Origin: Arenibacter nanhaiticus
Lineage (GTDB): Bacteria; Bacteroidota; Bacteroidia; Flavobacteriales; Flavobacteriaceae
Assembly (NCBI RefSeq): GCF_900141935.1
Contig: NZ_FQYX01000020.1
Location: forward strand, 18,784 to 82,783
Length of the DNA stretch: 64,000 nt
Reading direction: 5' to 3'
Under the pieces are notes generated by a model. That model did not search any database and was not told where the DNA came from. It saw only the letters and a list, made by a program, of their open reading frames with translations. A program made the position numbers and the translations under genes. Position 1 is the first letter of the stretch; each line of letters starts with the position of its first letter. Positions 50,810-60,700 of this stretch are shown here, piece after piece.

Positions 50810-51940
50810 TTATACTTTAATATAGATTTTTTTTTTGTCGAGCACATAGCCCAAAAGCCACATCATTGCAATAAAACTTACGGCAAAACCAAGGGAAGCA
50901 TTCAGGTCCTCCATCCAGCTTAGATAAAAATTAGCGTATAGCCAAGACTTTAGGGGGACTGTATTGACGTATATTAGTGCCAATAGGTTTGCTACCAGCC
51001 CCGAAACCACATAGATAAATAGTGGATTTTTGCCAAATGGCTCAAAGAAATAGGCCCATTTTTTAAAGTTCAATAATTCAATGGTATAGATCAATATAGC
51101 TAACACCATTAGGGTCCATCCTGTACTGTACAGCACAAATGAACTTGTCCAAATAGGTTTGTTAATGGGGAAATAAATATCCCAAATAAGAGACACAACG
51201 ATTAGTGTTAAGCTTGCGGCTATTAGTTTCAAAACAGTTTTAATATTATTTCCAGATTTCTGTACAAAAATACCAGCCACATATCCGGCAATTACGTTTA
51301 CGGTTGCTGTGAGGGTACTCAAGAGCCCTTCGGGATCAAAAGAAATTCCAAAACCTTTGTATATGTTTTCGTTCCTAAAAATTAGGTTGTCAAATTTTAA
51401 AGCGGCATTGTTTTCCAAACTGAAAGGCAATGGCGATGATCCAAAAAAGTACATAATAGCCCAATAGGCCAAAAGGATGAAGACTCCTACTATTACCGAT
51501 TTTTTTAGTTTTAAATAATGTATTATCAGTGCTCCAAAGAGGTAGCATAGGGCAATACGTTGCAATACTCCCATGATCCGGATGTCGGCCAGGTTTTTAA
51601 AAGCGATTCCTCCATCTGTGCGATAGATAAAAGGGAAGGCATTCAAGAGGAGTCCGATTAGGAATATGGCTCCTGCTCGTTTAAATATTTTTTTTAGAAT
51701 TGCAGAATTTCCTAGCTGCTCGTATTTTCTCATACTGAAGCTCATGGCGGTTCCTACCACAAACAAAAAGGAAGGAAAAACCCAATCTGTTGGGGTAAAA
51801 CCATGCCATGCGGCGTGTTTAAGTGGGGGATATATGCTAGACCAGCTTCCAGGGTTGTTTACCATGATCATTAAGGCAATGGTCATTCCGCGTAGAATGT
51901 CCAAGGCATAATACCTTTGAGGGGGAAGTGATTTTTCCAT
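50810..51940 (-). CDS. NagX-like membrane acyltransferase (DUF5009/heparan-alpha-glucosaminide N-acetyltransferase-like)
   Basis: A 376-residue polytopic protein with about ten membrane segments. The start RYYALDILRGMTIALMIMVN, with the SWSSIYPPLKHAAWHGFTPT segment after it, marks the HGSNAT/NagX family (DUF5009). These proteins are thought to acetylate glucosamine units across a membrane using acetyl-CoA, or to carry amino sugars inward. It is the first gene of the leftward recycling run, 14 bases before the GH3 fusion, which suggests it handles wall amino sugars. The activity of bacterial members is not well established. Confidence 0.85.
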   Translation of the reverse strand: MEKSLPPQRYYALDILRGMTIALMIMVNNPGSWSSIYPPLKHAAWHGFTPTDWVFPSFLFVVGTAMSFSMRKYEQLGNSAILKKIFKRAGAIFLIGLLLNAFPFIYRTDGGIAFKNLADIRIMGVLQRIALCYLFGALIIHYLKLKKSVIVGVFILLAYWAIMYFFGSSPLPFSLENNAALKFDNLIFRNENIYKGFGISFDPEGLLSTLTATVNVIAGYVAGIFVQKSGNNIKTVLKLIAASLTLIVVSLIWDIYFPINKPIWTSSFVLYSTGWTLMVLAILIYTIELLNFKKWAYFFEPFGKNPLFIYVVSGLVANLLALIYVNTVPLKSWLYANFYLSWMEDLNASLGFAVSFIAMMWLLGYVLDKKKIYIKV

Positions 51941-52114
51941 TAAGTGGTAGTGTTTAAAATTGGTGGTTGTTTAGGTTTAAAATCTTTAAAAACAGGTTTT
52001 TTGGAGTGAAAAATTAAGGATAACAATTCTAAATATAAATTATAATAGCCTGAATATTTTAGTTTTATTTAATTAGCTTTTTTCTGAAGAAATCTATTCA
52101 TCTAAAAAAAGGGG

Positions 52115-52122
52115 TATTTTTG
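52115..52122 (+). promoter_or_regulatory. -7 box of murQ
   Basis: TATTTTTG, a TAnnTTTG match, lies 25 bases before the murQ ATG in the divergent gap shared with the NagX-like gene. Confidence 0.5.
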
Positions 52123-52147
52123 TTATTAAAATTTAACAAGCTACACC

Positions 52148-52963
52148 ATGTCAAATTATAAAAGAATTACCGAAATGCCATCCAATTACACAGATCTTGA
52201 ATTGATGGATACGGGTACGATCCTCGCCAGTATAAATGAGGAGGATAAAAAAATTGCAGCGGCAGTAGAAAGGGAGATACCGGCAATTACAAAATTGGTA
52301 GATGGCTTGGTGGAAAGATTTAACAAAGGAGGCCGTTTGTTTTATATTGGGGCAGGCACTAGTGGTAGATTGGGTATTCTGGATGCATCTGAAATTCCGC
52401 CTACTTATGGAATGTCGCACGATCGCGTAATTGGTCTGATCGCAGGGGGCGATATTGCCATCCGAAAGGCGGTTGAGAATGCGGAAGACGATAAAGAACA
52501 GGCTTGGAAAGACCTAATGGCCTTCGATATTACTGAAAATGATACCATAGTGGGAATTGCCGCTTCTGGGACTACGCCATACGTTATTGGAGGCGTACAG
52601 GAAGCAATGTCCAAGGGATTGCTTACTGCCTGTATCACCAATAATCCTGGTTCTCCCTTGACTCAAGCCGTAGAGATTCCCATTGCAGTGAATGTAGGGC
52701 CAGAATTTGTTACAGGGAGTACTAGAATGAAAAGCGGAACCTCTCAAAAACTGGTGCTCAATATGATCTCTACTGCCCTTATGGTCAAAATTGGGAGGGT
52801 ACAGGGTAATAAGATGGTGAATATGCAGCTTAGCAATGTTAAACTGGTAGACCGTGGGACCCGTTATTTGGTAGAAGAATTAAAGCTAGATTATAAAGAG
52901 GCCGAAATATTGTTGAAAAAATACGGTTCCGTAAAAAAAGTAATCGATGCCCAAAAGGGCTAA
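52148..52963 (+). CDS. murQ: N-acetylmuramic acid 6-phosphate etherase
   Basis: A 271-residue cytosolic SIS-domain enzyme. It splits the lactyl ether of MurNAc-6-phosphate to give GlcNAc-6-phosphate and D-lactate. Motifs are IGAGTSGRLGILDASEIPPT (substrate loop with the catalytic Glu), GIAASGTTPYVIGG and TGSTRMKSGTSQKLVL. It is slightly shorter than the E. coli enzyme but complete. It stands divergent to the NagX-GH3-anmK run and uses the product of AnmK. The stop lies three bases from the stop of the convergent cytochrome gene. Confidence 0.96.
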   Translation: MSNYKRITEMPSNYTDLELMDTGTILASINEEDKKIAAAVEREIPAITKLVDGLVERFNKGGRLFYIGAGTSGRLGILDASEIPPTYGMSHDRVIGLIAGGDIAIRKAVENAEDDKEQAWKDLMAFDITENDTIVGIAASGTTPYVIGGVQEAMSKGLLTACITNNPGSPLTQAVEIPIAVNVGPEFVTGSTRMKSGTSQKLVLNMISTALMVKIGRVQGNKMVNMQLSNVKLVDRGTRYLVEELKLDYKEAEILLKKYGSVKKVIDAQKG

Positions 52964-52966
52964 CCT

Positions 52967-53374
52967 TTAATGTTCTTTTTCTATTTTTGAAACCTCTTCA
53001 GGGGTAACAAGTTTTTTGTTCTTGTTACCCCATGAATTAAGGATATAGTTCATTACATCTGCAATTTCTTGGTCTTCTAGTCCCATAGGAGCCATGGTTC
53101 CGTTATAGTTTATACCATTGACGACAATAGGACCTTGTTGACCATATTTAATTCCACGGATGCTTTCTTCTCTTTTTTTAAGTAGATAATCAGAGTTAGC
53201 CAATGGCGGGAAGGTCTTTTCAACTCCTTCTCCTTTCGATATATGGCAGTTGACACAGAAGTCGGTGTAAATGTCTGCTCCTCGTTTAATGCTTTCTTCT
53301 AATTCCTTGTCTTGAAAAAGAAAAATAGTCAGAAAAAGTATGGCAGGAATATAGGTCAAAAAGAACAATTTCAT
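52967..53374 (-). CDS. Small membrane-anchored or exported c-type cytochrome
   Basis: A 135-residue monohaem cytochrome. The N-terminal hydrophobic stretch (KLFFLTYIPAILFLTIFLF) is a signal or anchor. The haem motif is DFCVNCHISKG (CxxCH), and the distal methionine ligand is probably in the MAPMGLEDQEIADVMNYI segment. It lies 74 bases after a PQQ sugar dehydrogenase-like gene of the same orientation, so it could take electrons from that enzyme. A perfect 11-bp inverted repeat lies within its last 30 codons at 53001-53031. Confidence 0.9.
   Translation of the reverse strand: MKLFFLTYIPAILFLTIFLFQDKELEESIKRGADIYTDFCVNCHISKGEGVEKTFPPLANSDYLLKKREESIRGIKYGQQGPIVVNGINYNGTMAPMGLEDQEIADVMNYILNSWGNKNKKLVTPEEVSKIEKEH
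53001..53031. other. Perfect hairpin inside the end of the cytochrome gene
   Basis: GGGGTAACAAG and CTTGTTACCCC are perfectly complementary over 11 bases around a 9-base T-rich loop. It overlaps codons for NSWGNKNKKLVTPEE near the C-terminus and lies about 40 bases past the convergent murQ stop, so it could terminate or stabilise the murQ message. Confidence 0.55.
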
Positions 53375-53448
53375 TTTTTGAAAGTTTTTAAAGAAAAGTG
53401 TTTTTGTTTTTTTAGGGCTTGTAAATACTAAATCCGAAAAACCAGTAT

Positions 53449-54567
53449 TTAATTAGGGATCAATTTAAAAATCCCCTTTCCTTCAACAGCCACATAAATA
53501 TAGCCATCAGGAGCTTGCCGAACATCGCGTACGCGGCCAATATCGGTCATTAGTTTTTCGCGTTTTACTACTTTATTATCCTTAAGAACCAATCTTTCTA
53601 GGTATTGAAATTTTAGAGACCCTATCAATAAATTATTTTTCCAATCAGGGTATTTGTCGGAAGTCACAAAAGCCATTCCGCTGGGGGCTATAGAGGGTAC
53701 CCAATAGTATATCGGTTGTTCTGTACCTTCCAATTCTGTGTTGTCCGTGATAGAGGTTCCACTATAATTAATGCCATAGGTAACCAAGGGCCAACCATAA
53801 TTTTTGCCTTTTTCTATGATGTTGATTTCATCGCCGCCTTGGGGGCCATGTTCGTGTTCCCATATGGTACCGGTTACAGGGTTTTTGATCAGGCCTTGAG
53901 GATTTCTGTGGCCATAACTAAAAATAGCCTTCTTGGCCCCTTCTTGACTTACAAAAGGGTTGTCGTTTGGAATAGCGCCGTCGTCATGGAGTCGATATAT
54001 TTTTCCTCCATCCCTGCTAATATCTTGTGGATTAACGTCTCGATCTCCCCGATCCCCAATCGAGAAATACAAATAACCATCATTGTCAAAAACTATTCTA
54101 GATCCAAAATGTTGGCCTTTGGTAGTGTTTGGGGTGGCTTTGTAAAGCACTTCTGAGTTGGTTAGGCTGTTGTTCTGTAGTTTGGCCCGTAATAAGGTGG
54201 TGTTTCCTCCTTTTTCGGCTCCTTCTTCAGAAGCGTAGGAAATGTAAATCCAGCCATTGTTCTTATAATCCGGATGCAGGGCAATATCCAATAACCCCCC
54301 TTGCCCTCTAACATAAATGTCCGGTACATTGCTTACTATAGATTTTTTTCCGTCTTTAAAATGAATCAGTTCTCCAGACTTTTCTGTGATTAACATACTA
54401 CCATCCGGTAAGAAAGCCATTCCCCACGGAATTTGTAGTTCATCGATTATTAATTCTGTCGAAAAAGACTCTTTTTTAGGGGTATCTATTTTATTTTCAG
54501 TGGATTGTGCGCATGAAAAATTCATCGTCAATAGAGTGAAACCGAGTAGTAGAATACTATACTTCAT
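53449..54567 (-). CDS. PQQ-dependent sugar dehydrogenase family protein
   Basis: A 372-residue exported protein with a lipobox-like start, MKYSILLLGFTLLTMNFSC. The six-bladed propeller of the soluble glucose/aldose dehydrogenase family (GSDH) is recognised from IPWGMAFLPDGSMLITEKSG, RGQGGLLDIALHPDYKNNGW, HFGSRIVFDNDGYLYFSIGDRG, SYGHRNPQGL with the catalytic His, EHGPQGGDEIN and VRDVRQAPDGYIYVA. Such enzymes oxidise sugars with pyrroloquinoline quinone. No PQQ synthesis genes are in the window, so the cofactor would come from elsewhere. It precedes the cytochrome gene and is probably coupled to it. Confidence 0.92.
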   Translation of the reverse strand: MKYSILLLGFTLLTMNFSCAQSTENKIDTPKKESFSTELIIDELQIPWGMAFLPDGSMLITEKSGELIHFKDGKKSIVSNVPDIYVRGQGGLLDIALHPDYKNNGWIYISYASEEGAEKGGNTTLLRAKLQNNSLTNSEVLYKATPNTTKGQHFGSRIVFDNDGYLYFSIGDRGDRDVNPQDISRDGGKIYRLHDDGAIPNDNPFVSQEGAKKAIFSYGHRNPQGLIKNPVTGTIWEHEHGPQGGDEINIIEKGKNYGWPLVTYGINYSGTSITDNTELEGTEQPIYYWVPSIAPSGMAFVTSDKYPDWKNNLLIGSLKFQYLERLVLKDNKVVKREKLMTDIGRVRDVRQAPDGYIYVAVEGKGIFKLIPN

Positions 54568-54705
54568 GATAAGGCGTTAGTTAATAAGTAATTAAGTAAA
54601 CAAATTTACCTAAAGATAATTATAAAATAGCCAAAAATAACCAATAGCATGTGGACTATATTTTATCCTTCATCGAGATACAGACCTTAAAACCTTATTT
54701 AAACT

Positions 54706-57700
54706 ATGCTTCCTAGAAATTCAAAGCATATATTTTATTCAGTGCTATTGATAGTCGGTTCAATTATTGGTCGTTCAGTAATGGCCAATACAATGGTACA
54801 TGGTTTTGATTCAGATGTTGCATCGGCCGTTAAGGAAATCAATACTTCTTCCTCGGTTCATCAGATTTTGGCAGGGGATATAATTAAGTATCCATCCAAG
54901 ACTTCCAGTTCAAGACAATCGAGTACAGAAAAGGAAATTAGCTCTATGATGTTTACAACCATTATTAATGGGGCTAATGAAGAAGTTGTCTGTACGAATG
55001 ACGGGAGTACTTTAGCTAAATTTTTTCTTTGTGGTACCGGAGACAATAGAACGGTAACGGTTAACGGGAGTGGTACCATTACCTGGCAAAAGCAATTGGC
55101 AAGCTGTCCTTTGGTCGGAGGCGATTCTTGTCCGGTGAAGGATAATAGTTGCTACGGACCTGCCATTACTGGGGCATCTTATTTTTTAGATGCCAGCGAT
55201 CCCTCGGTTGCGGGGGAATATAGGGTAAGGATAGACTCTGGCGTTTTCTATTATTTCAGGGTGTCGTCTAATCCTTTGAACCCTCAGTTAAGTACTCAAG
55301 ATATTGTTTGTGGTACCCCTGGTAGGGTGGAAGTTACTAATGTTCCTTCTGGATATGAATACAGCCTTAATTCGGCCAGTGGCCCATTTCAGGACAATCC
55401 TTATTTTGATATAACCGCTGAAGGAAATTATCAGGTGTTTACCAGATTAAAAAATGCTTCGCAAAGTGCTTGTGTTTTTCCATCACAAATAGTAAGCATT
55501 AATGAGGTAGATATGACCGTTGAGGTATCTAAGGTCGATATTAGCTGTAGTGGGGAAAAGGGGAGTATCACGATCGATATATCCGGAGTTCCTGGATTTT
55601 ATAGTTATAAGTTGATACGAAATGGGACCACTATGAATTCTTTTGGTCCCAATAGCTCTAATACCCATACTTTTAACAACCTAGGTGCGGGTACATACTC
55701 GGTCGCCGTACAGGCCGGTAGTAGTTGTGCCGACTCTATTAGTACTATCAACGGAGACCCAATAACAATTGGAGCCGGATTGGTTCCAGTGGATGCTACT
55801 GCCTTTGCTACGGATAGTTTTGGTTGCGGAGCAACTTCTGTAGCCATTACTCTAAATGCTAGTGGAGGAACCGCTCCTTATCAATTCAGTGTCAATGGAG
55901 GGGTGTTCGAAGGAAGTTTTTCCAGTGGTACCACCCATACTGTAAACAATCCTGGGACCTATAATATTGTTGTCCGTGATGCTAATGGATGTTCAAAAAA
56001 CACTGTGGTCGATGTAGAGAATATTCCACCTCCCGTCTATAATATATCCTCTATGGATGCAAATTGTGGAGGTGCTAATAATGGGAGTATCACAGTAAAT
56101 GTTACCAATAGCAACGGTTATAATTTGGAATACAGTATTAATAACGGGGCAAGCTTTCGGAACAGTAACGTTTTCTCAAATTTGGCTCCTGCGACCTATG
56201 ATGTAGTAGTGCGTTACCAACAAGATACTTTTAGCTGTAATACTCCGGCAATCAGTAGATCAATAGGGGCTCCTTCTATCATTACTGCAACCGCTAGCGA
56301 TACGGAAATCCCTAGTTGTGCAAACCAAAATGGCGGGGAAATCACCTTTTCAGGAGTCAGTGGCGGGGTAGGACCATACGAATACAGTATTGGGTCAGGT
56401 TTTATTTTAGGTACTACCGTTTTTAGCGGACTTTCAACCGGAACCTATAGTCCACAGATTAGGGATGCTAATGGTTGTGTAGAGACCTTACCAGCCATTG
56501 TATTCGATCCGATTGATAAACCAACTGATATAGATTTTACTATCATGGCGATCGATTGTGCCACCTCTACGGCATCGGTTAGTCTGACGGTAACTGGTGG
56601 AGAGAGTATTTCCGATTATAAAATTATTTCTCCGATAACGGTACATAACGGCCCTAATAATAGTTTTACCGGTTTAGCTTTAGGAAGCTATACTTTTAGA
56701 GTAACCGATGCCGAGGGCTGTAGTTATACCGAAAGCTTTGCGATTACAGAAATCAGTTCTATAGGCGTCAGCAGTCAGGTTGTTCGCAACAATAGCTGTA
56801 TTGGTGAGAGTGATGGGGAAGGTCGGTTTATTGTCGATGGTTTTAGCAGTAGCTATAGCTATCAAATAGATGGGAATTCTATGGGTACGGGCCAAACTTC
56901 TAACGTTATTCCATTAAGTGGTTTGCCTGCTGGTTCCTACACCCTTACAGTAACGGATGAAGTTACAAGCTGTAGCGAATCGGGCATATTGACCATAGCA
57001 GAACCTTCGGCCCCTTTAACTATTGCACCTCTATGGACGGATATGAGCTGTCAGAATAACAATAGAGGATCGGTAAATGCGAATGCTTCTGGCGGATGGG
57101 GCGGGTATAACTATACGCTCACTAGGCCAAATGGAAGCACCGTTGGCCCCAGAAGCAATCCGAATTTTTCGGGATTGACCGATGACTCTGGGCTATACAC
57201 CATAGCAGTGGTAGACGGTGGCGGATGTATCGCCTCGGCCAGTTATAACTTTACAGCACTAACAGCACCTACCTTACTATTAGATATCGCAGCCTCGGAT
57301 TTTTGTTTCGATAGTACCGATGGTACTACCTTGGAGGTCAATGCCAGTGGTGGGGATGGTAATTACGAATATAGAATAAACAATGGGACTTGGGTGCCAG
57401 GCGGAATGAGCGCTAGTTTTGGAAATTTAGGTCCGGGCAACCATAAAATAGAGGTTCGGGATGGCAACAATTGTATTGGTAGTATTACCCGGTATATAAG
57501 GCCACAAACAACTTCTAGAATAAGTATCCAAAAGGGACTAACATGTAGCCTAACAGGAGCAGGGGATGCGGAAATAAGCGTAACATTAAGTAATGGAAAT
57601 CCGCCTTATAATACCTACGAAATGAGTTATAATGGAGCTGCATATACAGGCCCCACTGCTATTTATGGCAGTAGTTTTGTATATACCACCGCAAATCCAG

Positions 57701-60700
57701 GAACCTATCAATTCCGAGTCACCGATAATTTTGGATGTATGGTAGAAACTAATATAGTAACCATAGACCCTACGGCAACTATTGTAGCAAATGCCACGGT
57801 TACCAATCCAAGATGTGATGATCCTACTACTGGAGTGGTAGAGCTGGTACCAGATACTTCGGTTGGAATTCCACCATTTCAATATAGCATCGATAATTCT
57901 CCGGGCTCATTTACCAATCAGAACGTTTATGGAAACCTTTCCCCGGGCAATTATACCTACTATGTTAGGGACAGCAGGGGATGTTGGGTAGATGTTGACT
58001 TTACCGTAGGACCTCCTACAGCTGGAATAGATGCGTCAGTGGTTATGAACGCAGCAAGCTGCTCCTCGGGAGTAGTATTGGGAAGCATAGATGTTGATGG
58101 GAATACCAACGGAGTAGGTCCATATACCTATACCCTATTAAGTAGCAGTGGTAGTGTAACGAGTATGGTAGGGCCAACGCCCAGTGACACTGCTAGTTTT
58201 ACTAATTTGCCAACCGGACGCTATACCGTAATAACAAGGGATGCCGCCGGTTGTGAAGATCGCGATGTGGTTACCTTAACAGCTTCCGGACTTTCTATAG
58301 CCCCAATTCCGCCGCCAGTTCCTGTATCTTGCGATGCAACAGGCTTTACCTATAGCGTTTCAGTGTCTGGAGGTTCTGGGACCTACGAAATTAGACTGTT
58401 GGGAGAGCCCTCTTATTACCCTCTTAATCCTGGAGGAGGAACCCATACCTTTAGCAATGCCTTGAATGGAATAATTTATGGGGTTGCATATACCGTAGAG
58501 GTTCATGATATGGTAACCAACTGTATTTATTTTCGGGAAATCCCTCCGGTAGACGAACCCAATTCCCTCGTAGTTACGGCTTCAGGAACTACAGCTTCCT
58601 GTGAGGTTGCTGGGAATGGTGTTTTTAGTTATGAGGTTATAGATTATACAGGAACACAATTAGAAATTTCGGTTATAAATTCTAGCACGGGAGCCTTTAT
58701 TTCTCCCCCATCAACAATAACGGTTCCGGCATATACGGGAGATCCCTATGCAGATCAGATCACCTCATTGCCTCCAGGAAGCTATCAGGTATTGGTAGAA
58801 GATTTGAATTCTAATTGTACAAGCAGTGCACAGGGGGTTATAATCCAGGATATTCCAACAATTAGTGTCGATCGGAATACCAATGCTAATTGTAACAATC
58901 CTAATGGACAATTAATAGTACGTGGAGTGGGAGGCACAGCGCCATACCTGTTTTCTGTAGTACCTAGTACTACCCTCGTAGGAGTATTTACATCGGCTAC
59001 GACCTACGATTTGCCCCCAGGAGATTATGATATTTATGTTCAGGATGCCAATAGCTGTGAATCTATTAGTAGTCAAACTATTTCCATGTCACCAGGCGTG
59101 CCAACACCTACCGTAGATGTTACTAACCAATGTACCGCAGTTTCGTCCTATATCGTCGAAGTTACTTCTCCATTAAGTAGTGGAACATCTCCAGAAACGA
59201 CCTTTCAATATGACATGGGCGGCGGGTTTCAATCCAGTCCTACGTTTACCATGCCCAATCCGGGGACCTATACCATCATTGTTCGCGATGGCAATGGATG
59301 TACCAATACCGTAGAGGCAGCCGTATTCGATTTCTTTTCGATCACTGCTAGCGCGACGGCCGAACCTTCTTGTAATAACTCAGATGGAATTATAACTGTA
59401 GAAACATCGGGTGGAAGTGGCAATTTTAATTATGTTTTGGATGATGGTGCGGGCTTGGTTGTGGATCAAGACAACGATCCTGTATTTTCAGGTTTGCTGC
59501 CCGGAAATTATTCCATAACTGTTACCGACAGAAGTTCCAATACGGTGCCCTTGTGCCAAGATACCGCTACGGTAAACATTATTACGGTTTTGCAACCTGT
59601 AATTGATACGTTGAGCACAACGGATATTTCCTGTTTCGGAAGCGTTGATGGCAGTATTACGGTCGACTTGGTGTCGGCTACGGCAACGGACGGACCTTTT
59701 ACCTATAATTTATATGATAGCACAAATACATTGGTTCGCAGTCAGGCCGATGCCATATTGGATAATTTATCGGCCGATACTTATGAGGTTGAGGTGGTGT
59801 CTAATAGAGGGTGTGTATCCCTGCGCTTAGGAGCAACTATAGCAGAACCAACCGAATTAATGGGGAAGGCATATGCATTGCCTTTTAGCTGTAACCTGGC
59901 AACAAATACTTTTAACACCACCAGCTTATTCATATACACGGACTCCAATGGCGATGGTAGTGGTAGTCTTACAGGAACAGCTCCGTATACTTTTAGTATT
60001 AACGATGGTACGGCTGTTTTTGACGGAACCAACTTCCAAAGCAGTAATGTTTTCGAAATTATAGATAATGGGCGCCCACAGCTTATAACAGTAACCATTC
60101 GGGATGCCAATGGATGCGAAGTTATAGATACCATAAACCTTACCCCTCCTGATGGGTTAACCTTTAGTTTTAACGAGATTAGTTCTATTGGTTGTGATGC
60201 TTCGGGAACAGGGGTAGTTCCCGGAACAGTAGAAATAGTAATTGATCAGGGATCGGGGAATTACGGAGTAGAAATATTACCGCTAGGCTCCCAACCAGAA
60301 CGTATGACGGGTGGCGCCGATAGGATTGTCTGGGATATAGATACCCCTGGCGATTATATTTTTGCGGTCAGGGATATCGACAATGGCGGGTGTTTGTATG
60401 TTACCACTATTCATACGGTACCAGATTATAACCTTTTAGTGGCCGATATCAATGAGATTAAACCAGTAACTTGTTTTGGAGGGTCCGATGGGGAAATAAG
60501 TATAGCCATTAATAACTATGTCGGGAAATATGAGTATGAGGTGTTTTCTCGTGATTTGGCCGGTGTAGAAACCTCTACAGGCGTTATGGGGAGTTTTGAT
60601 ACCGAGAACCCTATAAATACCCCTGAAATTATCACAGGGGTACCGGCAGGGAATCTTGTTGTACGGATTCTAGAATTAGACAGTCCGTATTGTACAGTTA

